64,000 nucleotides of DNA from the NCBI GenBank assembly GCA_947650365.1, contig OX393550.1, positions 115,116,532 to 115,180,531 on the forward strand, given 5' to 3'. The stretch is from Chamaelirium japonicum. Lineage: Eukaryota > Streptophyta > Magnoliopsida > Liliales > Melanthiaceae. The position numbers and the translations under genes are program-made. Positions 12,217-23,200 of the stretch are shown one piece after another; the first letter of the stretch is position 1, and each line of letters starts with the position of its first letter. The notes under the pieces were generated by a model. The model did not search any database, had not been told where the DNA came from, and saw only the letters and a program-made list of their open reading frames with translations.

Positions 12217-12728
12217 TAGACCTGTCAACGGATCGGATTCGGATTGGATTAGGCTATATCAAATCTGATCCGTTAAGTAAGCAGATTATCGGATTCGAAC
12301 AGTTATCGGATATATCATCGGATCAAAAAACCCAATCCATATCCGTTTTGGTACGGATCGGGTCCTGATCATACTCCAAATCATGGACGAGAGTATATTA
12401 TTGGACGATTGTGATGTCGTTAAGCGTCGAATCCACATAAGAACAATCATTCCGAACTTGAGACTCAGAAGAGTCAGGATAAGATAATCTAAGTCTCGAT
12501 CGGCAAGCCATGAGAATCTTTTTATATTAACCCGTAGGGCCTTAGATCTAAAGCAATCTTAAAATATATTATGTTATAGTTTATCAGATCGGGCTCTTAA
12601 CGGATCGGATTGGTCTAAATCCATATCTGATTTGTTAAGTAAACGGTTATTGGATTCGGATCGTTATCGGGCTATCGGACCAAAAAAACCTATTCATATC
12701 TTTCAAAATCCAATCGATTGATAGGCTA
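12217..12728. mobile_element. Non-autonomous hAT-like element
   Basis: The element lies between GCTGAAAC (12209-12216) and GCTGGAAC (12729-12736), an 8-bp target-site duplication with one mismatch. Its ends TAGACCTGTCAACGGATCGG and CCAATCGATTGATAGGCTA are inverted. The interior is filled with imperfect GGATCGGATT/ATCCGATAA words in both orientations, as in other hAT-like elements of this window. Confidence 0.75.
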
Positions 12729-12748
12729 GCTGGAACCAATAGAAACTA

Positions 12749-13001
12749 GGATAAATTATACTTTGCCCCCCAAAGGTTAGCTCAAAAACACTTAACCCCC
12801 CTGTAGTTTATTTTTTCCAAATTGCTCTCTAAAGTTTGAAATGTTAACACAATAAACCCTTTTGTCAACTACTTAATTTCCTTATTTGGTAATTTTTATC
12901 AGATCAAAACTAAATTGAAGGGGGCACAATGTAGTTTTAAAATTATAGGGGGGTTAAGTGTTTTTAAGCTAAACTTCAGGGGTGCAAAGTGTAATTTATC
13001 C
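12749..13001. mobile_element. Foldback MITE, GGATAAATTACACTTTGCCCC family, copy 1
   Basis: Terminal inverted repeats GGATAAATTATACTTTGCCC and GTGCAAAGTGTAATTTATCC are joined by paired inner blocks (CACTTAACCCCCC...GGGGGGTTAAGTG). Related copies are at 15603-15835, 44673-44913 and, more diverged, 51652-51903. It has no coding sequence. Confidence 0.8.
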
Positions 13002-13004
13002 AAA

Positions 13005-14706
13005 CAAAAAAGGGGAAACGGGTGTTCAGTCCCATACAACAGATCCGGTTGATGAACATGACACTCATAAGATTTCTTTTACAAGAGGTCCCAAATTTTA
13101 TTTTTAAACCTGAAATTGCCTCCTCCCCCCTTCTCCCCTTTCCTCTTTCTCTCTCGAGCAGCCGGCGCCCCCCTTCTCCCATTTCCCTCTTCTCTCTCGA
13201 TCAGTCGACGACAACAGCGGCAAGTAACGAGCGGTGGCAACAACAACGACGCGGTGAGTAGTGGGCGGTAGCGAGCAGCAGAAGCAAGAGGCGGCGATCG
13301 CGAGTGGGTTCGGATTAGGTTTAGGATTAGATCTAGGACTCTAGGTTCATCCCCATGAACTATAGTTACGAGGTTTTAGGATTCCGATTAGGTTTTAGGG
13401 GGTTCGGATTAGGTCTAGGGTTCACCTCATGGCTTGTAGATCTTAGGTTTTAGGATTTGGTTTAGGTTTTAGGTTTAGTTTAGAGGTGAGTGACAGGAAA
13501 ATAAAATTTTGAAGTAAATGGAGGGCATTTTTGTCCTCTGCCCTTAGGCTAAAACGGAACTAATGTGTTTGGATTGTTCACTAAGTCCCCCAACAAAAAA
13601 AAAGGGGTAATGAACCTATATTCCCTCTAACCAACCCCATATTAGGATAAATCCCTTCTTTTTAAAAAAATCCTGACACCACCGTCACCTCCTCTCCTTC
13701 TCTCTCGATCAGCCATAGGCAAAAGCGACAGACTCGAGCGGCGGAGGCAAAGGTCGCGATCTCGGCCCCGATGACCTCCTCAACGGCGGTGACCTCGACC
13801 CTGACAACCTCCTCCTCTTGTCCCCCACGACCTCGGCCCCGACGACCTCCTCCTCGACGGCGCGAGTTGCAGCTACTCGGGAGACAAGCAACAAAGGCGA
13901 GGGGCCGGTAGCAAAAGGGGTTCGGATTAGGTTTAGGATTAAGTATAGGGCTCATCCCATGGCATATAGATCTTAGGGTTTAGGGTCTCCAAGTATAGGG
14001 TCGGATTTAGGGTTCGGATTAGTTTTAGGATGAGTGGCTACAAAGCATAGATTTGAAGTGAGGTGAGGGCCATTTTCATCCACAAGGGTTTGAGCTAAAT
14101 TCAAAATGTTGTCGAGACTGCAGCTCAAAACGATATCCTAAAAAGCGCTTCTCACAAAGTCTCTCTCAAAAAAAGGGAAAATGTGTGTTAGGTCCCAACC
14201 AACATATCGGGTTAATGAACATGACACTCATAAGAATTTTTTAACGGGAGGTCCCAAATTTATTTCATAAACCTGAAATTGCACCCCCCCCGTTCTTCCC
14301 CTTCTTCTTTTCTCTCTTGAGCTGCGCTCGCAACAGTAGCAGCGGGGGTGACCTCAACCTCCAACTCCTCCTACCCCCCGACGCCTCCTCCTTCCTCCTC
14401 AACGACGCGAGCAATGATGGCAATGTGTGTAAATCTTAGATTTTAGGATTCTGTTTAGGTTTTAGGATTCGGTCTATGGTTCATCCCATGGGCTACAAAT
14501 CATAGGTTTTAGGATTAGGTCTAGGGCTCATCCTATGGCCCGTAGATCTTAGGTTTTAGGATTCGGTTTAGGTTTTAGATTTCGGTTTAATTTAGAGAGG
14601 AGTGACATGTAAATAAAAATTTGAAACACATTGAGGGGCATTTTCATTCTCTAATCTTTGGCTTAACAGATCTCTTGTTTTGGACCGTTCACGAAATCTT
14701 GCAAAA
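13005..14706. repeat. Three tandem copies of a 530-590 bp repeat
   Basis: Units start near 13005, 13594 and 14168. Units 1 and 3 share AATGAACATGACACTCATAAG, a pyrimidine-rich stretch, and then degenerate (GGTTTAGGATT)n sequence with CATCCCATGGCTTGTAGAT. Unit 2 is more diverged. The TTTAGG-like words resemble plant telomere repeats only loosely. Unit 3 runs up to about 10 bp before the core promoter of gene B. Confidence 0.7.
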
Positions 14707-14710
14707 TAAA

Positions 14711-14744
14711 ATCAAGATCCGGTGGAGGGGCTTCTTTATAAATA
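14711..14744 (+). promoter_or_regulatory. Core promoter of gene B
   Basis: ATCAAGATCCGG (14711-14722), GGAGGGGCT and the TATA box TATAAATA (14737-14744) match the promoters of A and C. Upstream homology ends at about 14705, where the tandem repeat begins. B therefore has different distal upstream DNA. The conserved 5' UTR word CAGTGACCAAAAAGCCCTGA follows. Confidence 0.7.
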
Positions 14745-14890
14745 TCTCCGATCCCAGGGGCATCTCCGTCAATCCAAACGTACCCTCCCCTCAGTGACCA
14801 AAAAGCCCTGAACGAGGAGCGCGAGCTCCAAGAATCAAGAAGCAAACGAAGCTGAGTCATTTCTCGATTGTTCCAAGGGCAACTTCGTCC

Positions 14891-16286
14891 ATGAGCGGTT
14901 CTTCCGATCGAGACCGGCGCGGGCGGGGGCCGGCGGGCGGGAAACCCGACCCGCAGGGCCCACCGCCGTACCCGCCGAGCGCCTATCTGGAAATAACTTT
15001 TCCTGGCGGCGGGCGACGCGACCCGCGGCCGGGCAAACCGGATGCACCTCTAGAGGTCAATCTTCGGAGGGGCCCGTATCGGGAGGAGAACCAGTGGTTG
15101 ATGGATGACTTCCATGGCCTCCTACCCGGCCCGACGGGCGGCGCACCGCCGCCACCCGCCGGCGGCCAAGCGGCTGAGGTCATGTTCCCAGGGGTTATCT
15201 ATCAGCGTGCCAGCTTCAACGTGAGGTACATCCGGCCCGGCGATGAGCCCGACTCGTGGGACCCGCCGCCACCGCCCCACCCGCCGGGCAAACCAGGAAG
15301 TCCTCCGCCCTCACCCGGTTCACGCCGTAAGCGACGTGCCGTCCCCCCTGACAACGATATTCCGACTCCGATCTGCCGGCGTCGTCTATCGGAATGGCCA
15401 GATTTCCTGAACGGAGATGGCGGGCCGGAAACGCAGCATGGTCCGCAATCGACCCGGCAAGATCCGGGGCCGTCATCGGCCCGGCAGCAAGAACCGCAGC
15501 CGGTCCAGTTCGAGCGGCGGCCGTCGGAGCCCTTTCAGGTGTTTCATTCACCCTCCAGCCTTATCTTCCTCGAATATCTTGAATTATTTCTTCCCTCTCT
15601 CTGGATGAACTACACTTTACCCCCTGAAGTTTAGCCCAAAATCACTTAACCCCCTTATAGCTTATTTTGTTCCAAATCGGTCCCTATAGTTTGAAATATT
15701 AGAACAATTCCCCCCTTTTGTCAATTACAAAATTTCCTCTTTTGGTAATATCTAGCCAGTCAAAAGACTTAAAACTGAATTGGAGGAGGCAAAATGTAGT
15801 TTATAAACCTCATGGGGGCAAAGTGTAATTTATCCATATTCACTCTCTTCTCTTATTTCTTGTGGTATGAAGTGTTTTGGATGTTCTAAGTTTTGCACAT
15901 GACACACTTTTGTACATGGTTTCAGTTTGTCTTTAACTATATAATCGAACTAGTAAAAAACTCGGACAATGTCCGGATGAACTTAATGCACGCCACTTGA
16001 TACATATGACTTTAATGATTTTAAGTGAAAACCACAATCATTCTTTTGCATGATGATTGGGGCTGCGTGTGAATAACCTTTCGGGGTAGGGTGTAACGGA
16101 TGGTTGTGATTCAATTTTGGTTCAATCTGTCTCTTAAACTAAGGTGGTAACCTCAGAGGATCCATACCCTTTGAATTACTGTGTTATGGCAAATATATCA
16201 AAAACAAAATGTAAAAATTGCATTGTTAAACGTGAACTTGATGTTTATGGCCTGATGCTAATATCACCCATTGTTTGGGGTACCAC

Positions 16287-16320
<34 letters not shown>

Positions 16321-16946
16321 ATGAAAATATATTTGAAATGTTATTTTGTAATGTTAAGAGTGGAGTTCATGTCAGTTTATGACCCTCTATTAACATCACC
16401 ACCACATGCTATTGAATGTTGCTTTGGATTAAAACACTGCCATAAAATCAACATTGCCTATGAGAAAGCATTTACTAATGTTGGGAAAGTAAGAATGGTA
16501 GACGAATCGTCGATCACTAATGCAGCAGAAAGATAATTATATGTACAAATCTGCCCGAAAACCTCAATAAAACATGTTATTAAATAATATGTGATAAAAA
16601 ACTGCCATATCAATTGGTGAATGTAAACATAAAACATATGATTACCAACGATATGTGCTTAATTAGGTGATACATGATTAATATTGCAATAAACATGATT
16701 AATATTGCAATAAACATCAGTATTTGCATTGCATCCCCCTCACCTGGCTTTAATCAAAGAAGAGATCATCCTCCGATCCGCTAGTGTTCGAGTGTTGACA
16801 GCGGTAGAAATTCAGATGTTGCAAGGCTCATTTGGGTTATATTAGAACTGTGGAACAATTTCAGGGCCGCATAGTCTGCTTCCTCTTCGACTCCCACATT
16901 ATCTATATAGCAGTGGTGTACTCATCCTGCCCTATTGGACCATAAT

Positions 16947-17022
<76 letters not shown>

Positions 17023-18232
17023 ACAGGGCCTTAATCCCTGCCGATTACTGATTCTTTTGCTCTTCTACAGGGCCTTAAAAGAATCGGTATTCTAGCAATC
17101 AGAGATGCTCCGGCAGGAGAATTTATATCCGCTGTGAACGATGTGATGCAAAACACATTCGCGGGTGCGCGGGACTACACGGGACTGCTGCGAAGCCTTC
17201 CGAACCCGCCCCTTCCATACATGCAGACTACATCCAATGGATTGATGGACTATCTCGCCATGTGTTGCAAGTGGATTGACCAGCTGCAGCAGCGGGTGAT
17301 GGATCCTGATAAGGCTCCCTCAAGCTCCGACTTATCGGAGGATCATCTCACCAAAGTTTTCTTCTTCTACTTTTTCGCCGTCAAGGTATGGTGCTTTAGG
17401 CCTTTATTTTCCCTCCATGTAACTGATGCTTGGGTGAGGAGGTTGTGTGTTCGACTCCTCACCCCCTCCCTGCCCTTGATTTACCTAGGAGTGCAGGTCA
17501 TTGCCCGAAAGGTTTCAGGACACCCGACGTTGTCAAAAAAATTAAATTAAATTAAATGGAGTAAATTTTAAGTTAATTGTATTTTTTTGTTTAATCTTGC
17601 AGGTTGAAACCATCCACATGTGCATAGATCCTAAGAAGGGAGTTGTTGCTGACGGTAATGAACTGATCACCCAGACTATTGTAACTCATAGCAATTCCTT
17701 CTATAACTTACTGAAACTGAATCACAACCGTCCGTTGTCCCCATCCCTAACTAGCGAACCGCATTCTGCTCCGGCCGTATGCAAAAGAACAGCTGTGATT
17801 CAGTTTTGGCCCCAACCTATCTCTTAAATGTAATGGTAGAATCTTGATCTACTACCCACATGCTCCCAACCCAATTTCATTTATGAGAAAATCAGTTATT
17901 GATTTATCTGCTGGATTTTTTTTAAAAAAAAATATGTTATTGATTCCTAACTGAAAATGCTCTTAGGTGGTGGTCTGGGGTCAAATTATCCTGCTCCATT
18001 GTGAGTATAAACGCAATCCAGAATTTTCTAATCTCGTTTTTGACGTTCCAATCCTACATTGGAATCAATTTCCGACTGCGGCGGATTCACGATTCTCGTT
18101 CTTTTTCATCTTAATTGCAGGCGTCGAAGTTTATGTCCGATGGCGACGAGCGGCGGCGCCGGACTTTATAAGTTGGTCTGTGATTCGGTGCAGTTGTATG
18201 AAGAGGAGCATTTGTATCATTTGCTGCTTTGA
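14891..18232 (+). CDS. Gene B: unrecognised proline-rich protein, family copy 2 (5 exons, 386 aa)
   Basis: The model joins 14891-15538, 17071-17385, 17603-17654, 17967-18000 and 18121-18232, all GT-AG, total 1161 nt. The protein resembles gene A in DDFHGLL, GVIYQRASFNVRYI, SRRKRRAVP, GLKRIGILAIRDAP, YLAMCCKWIDQL and an acidic/basic C-terminal part. Three differences stand out. Exons 1 and 2 of A and C are fused, with the intervening intron and flanking codons lost. The 35/41-nt exon of A and C is 34 nt here, so the last exon is read one frame off and ends GGAGLYKLVCDSVQL... instead of DERRRRTL. The acceptor before exon 2 is duplicated. The first ATG is used; it aligns with the upstream-ORF ATG of gene A. 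Function is unknown, and this copy may be decaying. Confidence 0.7.
15603..15835. mobile_element. Foldback MITE, GGATAAATTACACTTTGCCCC family, copy 2, in intron 1 of gene B
   Basis: The ends GGATGAACTACACTTTACCC and GGGCAAAGTGTAATTTATCC are inverted. The corresponding intron of gene A runs without it from CTTGAATTATTCCGTCTTCT to TTATTTCTTGCTGTATGAAG, so the element entered B after the duplication. Confidence 0.8.
16948..17026 (+). repeat. (CT)n microsatellite ending in a duplicate splice acceptor
   Basis: About 70 bp of (CT)n runs directly into TTCTACAGGGCCTTAA (acceptor AG at 17025-17026). The real acceptor, TTCTACAGGGCCTTAAAAG, follows at 17070. Use of the first acceptor would add 44 nt and break the frame. 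The (CT)n forms an extreme polypyrimidine tract for the decoy site. Confidence 0.75.
17420..17556 (+). mobile_element. Probable tRNA-derived SINE fragment in intron 2 of gene B
   Basis: GTGTTCGACTCC at 17447-17458 matches an RNA polymerase III B box. The segment ends in repeated TTAAA units typical of a SINE tail. The A box is not clear, so the copy is 5'-truncated or diverged. Confidence 0.5.
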
Positions 18233-18365
18233 GAGCTCATGCCTTTTCCTTTGTCTTTTCTTATTTTTTTGAAAAACCAAGGTAATCAATTCATGGCTCC
18301 CCAGACCCAACAAAATGGGAATGGATACAATTGGTACTCCCTTGGCTAGCTAGGGGCTTGGTAGG

Positions 18366-18934
18366 TGTTAACGGAAAGTCCCACATCGGTAAGGGAGGCA
18401 CCTATCATCCGCTTAATATACCCCCTGTGGACCTCCCCTTACAAGCCGGTTTTGTGAGGTGCGAGGGTTCCTAACATGATATCAGAGCTAGCCTGTCTCC
18501 TGCTCCTGCTCCGGGTGCTTCCCACCGATCGTGCCTTGCCATGCGTGCTCCGCATGGGAGGATCCTTGCCACGCGTGCTCCGCGTGAGGGGGAGTGTTAA
18601 CGGATAGTCCCACATCGGTAAGGGAGGCACCCATCACCCGCTTAATATACCCCCTGTGGACCTCCCCTTACAAGCCGGTTTTGTGAGGTGCAAGGGTATC
18701 TAACATGGTATCAGAGCTAGCCTGTCTCCTGCTCCTGCTCCGGGTGCTCCCCACCGATCGTGCCTTGCCATGCGTGCTCCGCATGGGAGGATCCTTGCCA
18801 CGCGTGCTCCGCGTGAGGGGGAGTGTTAACGGATAGTCCCGCATCGGTAAGGGAGGCACCCATCACCCGCTTAATATACCCCCTGTGGACCTCCCCTTAC
18901 AAGCCGGTTTTGTGAGGTGCGAGGGTTCCTACCA
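18366..18934 (+). mobile_element. Tandem TRIM retrotransposon with three LTRs
   Basis: Three 111-bp LTRs (18366-18476, 18595-18705, 18824-18934) start TGTTAACGG and end in CTAACA (CTACCA in the last). They alternate with two 118-bp internal segments, giving a period of 229 bp. Each internal segment begins with the primer-binding site TGGTATCAGAGC (first copy TGATATCAGAGC) and ends in the purine tract GTGAGGGGGAG. The whole is flanked by the 5-bp duplication GTAGG (18361-18365 and 18935-18939), so it inserted as a unit or was amplified in place. There is no coding sequence, as usual for TRIMs, which depend on enzymes of other elements. Confidence 0.93.
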
Positions 18935-19009
18935 GTAGGAAATTTCTTCCCAAATCGATATGGGACTAAACTTTTAAGTGTTTTGTGTGGTTTTCAAATA
19001 CACACCCAA

Positions 19010-19011
<2 letters not shown>
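18935..19011 (-). repeat. Remnant of an LTR start, related to the solo LTR at 46265
   Basis: Read on the minus strand, TGTTGGGTGTG...ACCACACAAAAC...TTAGTCCCATATCG matches the first 80 bp of the solo LTR at 46265-47374 with substitutions. The tandem TRIM interrupts it on the left side. A 57-bp (CT)n tract follows at 19016-19072. Confidence 0.6.
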
Positions 19012-19072
<61 letters not shown>

Positions 19073-19077
<5 letters not shown>

Positions 19078-20253
19078 GTTGGGGCCAACGCACCACCATC
19101 TTAAAGAGATGCGGGTAAGGGCTGGCTAGTACAAGCCCTCTGACGCTTAAGTTAATGATGGATCGAAAGGTGGGGGAAGGAAGAGATGGTAGGAAGAGAA
19201 CAGTGATTGCTAATTTATCTCACCCAAATTCTACCCAATATTCTGAAACCTGGGGGGTGCTTTTATTACCGACCCGTGTGCCCACCCATGTGGCTGCCTT
19301 TGGCTAGATCAAGATTTATGATCTCTGAATTGCTAGGTGGCGGTCTCTGGTCGATCGAAACTTATCGTCTCTATTATGCCATGTGGCGGGCTTGAACTAG
19401 GCTGAAATCACTGTCTCTAGGCTGATAGGTGGTTGGGTCAGACTATACCAAAACTTACCGTCTCTGGACTGTCAGGTGACAAGCTCTGATTGGATCTGGG
19501 CCTGCTCGCCCATATGATCGTGTCGGGTGTGTTTGTCGTTCGGTGTGGCAGGCGACATCTTCAAACGAACTTGCGGCATCTGGACAAGCTCCCTACTGAT
19601 GTAATGCCGACGTCACCACAAGCAAGCTCGGGACAAGCTCATTCCCATGCCTGGAGGCTGAGGATGACCCTGTCGATCTCTCATTTAGCTCCTTCAAATT
19701 ACAGGCGGGCGGGGGCCTTCGGCGGTGTCGGGGCGTGGGCTCCTCGTGGGGTGATACAGACACCCTGTATCTGATTTTTTTTGCAAGGGGAAAGATCGCA
19801 GCAATGAGTTCTCTGTGGCTGGGGTACGGACACCTTGTATCCGAGTACTTTTACAAAGGTCGACTTACCCACGGTGCAAAAACAATTTCTATCAATTCCA
19901 CTTCCTGAAAAAACAAGTATTTAACCTTTCAATCCTCTACAAAATTGCATGATTATTTTTTTTTTCTTCGAATACTCGTCCATAATTTTTTTCAATATCC
20001 AAACTCAAAATCTCAAATCACGGATCATGCAAATTGCTCCAAAAATATTGCAAAATCCCTAAGAATACAGTAGACCCTGTCGACACAGGGCATGGATCAT
20101 AGTGTACACCCGGCATGGTACACAGAAAAATGTACAGGTGGTGATCGATTCATCACTCCACTAGATGGGAAGGGAAGGGGGGGGGGGGGGGGGATGTTGT
20201 ATGCTTACAATTTTAGATCCAGGACTGTATATGACCTTCAATACAACCAAGAA
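19073..20253. other. Intergenic between convergent genes B and TMEM208
   Basis: No gene is supported. It contains imperfect internal repeats (AAACTTATCGTCTCTATTATG-like, 19310-19480; GACACCCTGTATC / GACACCTTGTATCC, 19755-19840) and a 17-G run (20177-20193). The part just before 20254 is expected to hold the 3' UTR of TMEM208 on the minus strand. Confidence 0.4.
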
Positions 20254-23200
20254 TCACCTGTTCCTTGCCTTTACAAATTTGCCTCTGGATGCCTTCCTCT
20301 CCATCTTCTCCCTTTTCTTCCTGCTCTTCTCATCCTCCACACCCCCCTGTGTTCATGCACATGGAAGAGCTAAATCATCTATCTAAACAGTACTTCAGAG
20401 GAGTCCAGCTCCTCCATGGTTCGCCCTTTCCCTCGGTTCACTGACGGGAATCACAGCCGTCCGATGGAGGCACGGTTGGGGCCAAGTGTGATACACTTGT
20501 CAGTTTGTGATGCGCGCTGGGCCCCAGCCGAGCGAACCGAGGGAAAGGATGAGCCGTAGAGGATTAGAACTCGCAATCAGGGATGCCATGCCAATCGTAG
20601 GAATACGTGAGGTGCATAACAAATCAGTACATACCTCTGATGCCTGCGGTAGCAACCCTTTAACAAGACCGGAAATCTTGTATGCACCGAAAGCCGGTAT
20701 CTGAAAAACAAGAAGACATGTTTGTAGAGATCTCAATTCAAGCAGCCATTCCATCATTCTTGAAAGAAAACTGTCATTTTCAACCGGTGACTTCGTCTAT
20801 GCTCATGTATATTGTTTCCTCTAGAAAACAAATTTTTTATGGTGTACGAGCCGGTAGATCTGAACGGCCCTAGGCCCATTGGTATGAACTCTAGTCAACT
20901 GATGGGCCTCCCCTCCCAGAAGCTCCTGGATTAACAAGCATATAAACTTTCACCTAATAGGACAGCTCTGAATGTGAGGAAAAGGAATAATGAGGCCGAT
21001 GTCGTGCAGATTATTATGTAAAAAGAGTAGGTGAAGACTTGGTTCAATAACCAAACATCCTATATCAGCCTATGGCAGCAAACGAACCAAGTTGTTCGTG
21101 AGCAGCTCGCAAACAAGCTCGACAAAGGCTCGTTCGAGTACTAATTGAGCCAAGCCCAAGCCGAGAGTTTGGGCTCGTTTAATAAACATGTCAAGCTCAA
21201 ACAAACCAAAGCTCGGCTCGGTTGGGCCTGCGAACATGCTGTTCTAGGGCTCGTGAGCAAGCTCGTGAAAAGGCTCATAAACGGCTTGAATAAACCTAAC
21301 ATATACAGTCTACACTTTTGACTGATTCTGGAGTTCAGGAACAAGCTCGATAAGGGACCGTTCAAGTTTATTCGATCACTAATTAAGTGAAGCCTAGCCC
21401 GAAGTTTAGGCTCGTTTAATAAACTAGCCAAGCTCAAGCAGACCAAAGCTCGGCTCAATTATTAAACAAGCCAAGTCCAAGCCTGAAATTTAGGCTCGTT
21501 TAAAAAACAAGCCAATCTCAAACAGACCAAAGCTCGGCTCGTTTTTAGCCTTAGCAATTGCACCATGGGGGAGGTAAGCAATACATTTTTCAGTTTAAAA
21601 AGGATGTCTGCATATAGTCCCCCTAGTAAATATTGTTATTACAAATACCCCCTCACATTTTAAGTTTATGGACAACTCCCTCACATATTCTGACATTTAA
21701 TAAAATTCCGCCACTGTTACCTTTTTGCCTCGAGTTAAATGAATAAAACTTAAAAAGTGGGGCAAAAAGATAATGGTGAGGGGATTTTATTTAATGTCAG
21801 AATATGTGAGGGAGTTATTCACAAAACATAAAAAATGAGGAAGTTATTTATAATACCAATATTTGTTGGAGTATTAGGGATTATATCCAACCCCCCCCCC
21901 CCCCCCCCCCCCACACACACACAAAAAAAAGGGATCATTAGTTGTTGCGTCCTTGAGTAGTAATTCAGATATTTTGTGTATATCATAGTGCAAGCAACTT
22001 CTTTTAGATCATTTACCACCAAGAATTCAAGTACATAAATTACCGAATCAGTTTTAAAATTTACTGTTTGCAGGATTTTTTAATATTTATCAAGAAGCAA
22101 TAAATTATACCGCACTTAGAAGTAGATGATAAGATTCAATGGACTACAACTAGAGATAAAAGAAACAATAGGATAAAGTTCAGAGCTTACCACTAAATAA
22201 ACCCACCAAAATTTCCCAGATATGATGGACATCAGCTGTATGAAGCATGTTATGTAGATCACATCATGCAAATAACTGCGACAATACATTCATCGTGTGT
22301 TAATTTAGACAGGGGGTAATAGAGGTTCAAAAGTAGAAAATAATTTAGGGATTTTTGCATATATACCACTAACAAAGTTTGATATAATAGAAACCCCCCA
22401 TTGTTTTACAACATTCTATGCATTCATATATCTCGATTTTTGCGGAAATTGGAAAAAAAAAAATACTTCTTGCAATTTTTTAAAGACCATTTTACCCTTG
22501 AATTACTAGGTATTTGTGCATATAAGCACTGGTGACGATCAGGGTAAAATGGTCATAAGGTTGATCAAATGATGTATTTTGTGTAAAATAAAGATATGTG
22601 AAACGAGTACAGAGAATTGTCAAGATAGGGGTTTTTTTTTTTTGCAATAAAAAACTTTGTTAGTGATATATATACAAATAAATCCCATTAATTAATGTTT
22701 ATTTCTAGCTTACTTTGACATGTTTCATGTCATGTAGCTCTCCCTCATCATCAATTACAAATTTACCAGTCCACCTCAAAACAAAAGCTCCATCAATTTT
22801 GAAAATTTACTATGAAGCAGATTAAAGTTTCAAAACGCATAATTTTTCCTTCTTTCTCCTTTTTGAAGAATCCAAGAAGCGAAAGGGGATGATCCCAAAA
22901 CTTTGCACATCCACATGAATTTCATCTACTAGGATACATTTCCATATACAAAATATTGAAGCAGGATGTCTAACCAATATGTACACAGTTAGCCTACCAT
23001 GCTCCATAAATACCACGACAACTAACATTAACCTATTTTGGGTAGTACCGAATCATGAACTGCTATAAAACATGTTTTAATGGCTTGATACAGTCGATAG
23101 TTATAAAGTTGATCAAATGGGTTTTTTTTTTGTAAAATGATCATTAAGTATCGAATCATGGACTGCTATAATACATGTTTTAAACGCCACAACAATAAGT

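Noticed and set aside
13310..14600. Interstitial telomere array
   Set aside because: The words vary (GGTTTAGGATTAGGTTTAGG) with no run of exact TTTAGGG units. A tandem repeat of a larger unit explains them better.
17134..17550. Single-exon reading of the gene B second exon to 17550
   Set aside because: The frame past 17385 enters an intron with a canonical donor. Paralogues A and C splice at the same point and resume at homologous exons.
18366..18934. CRISPR-like regular spacing
   Set aside because: The regular 229-bp period comes from LTRs with a primer-binding site and target duplication, and this is plant nuclear DNA.
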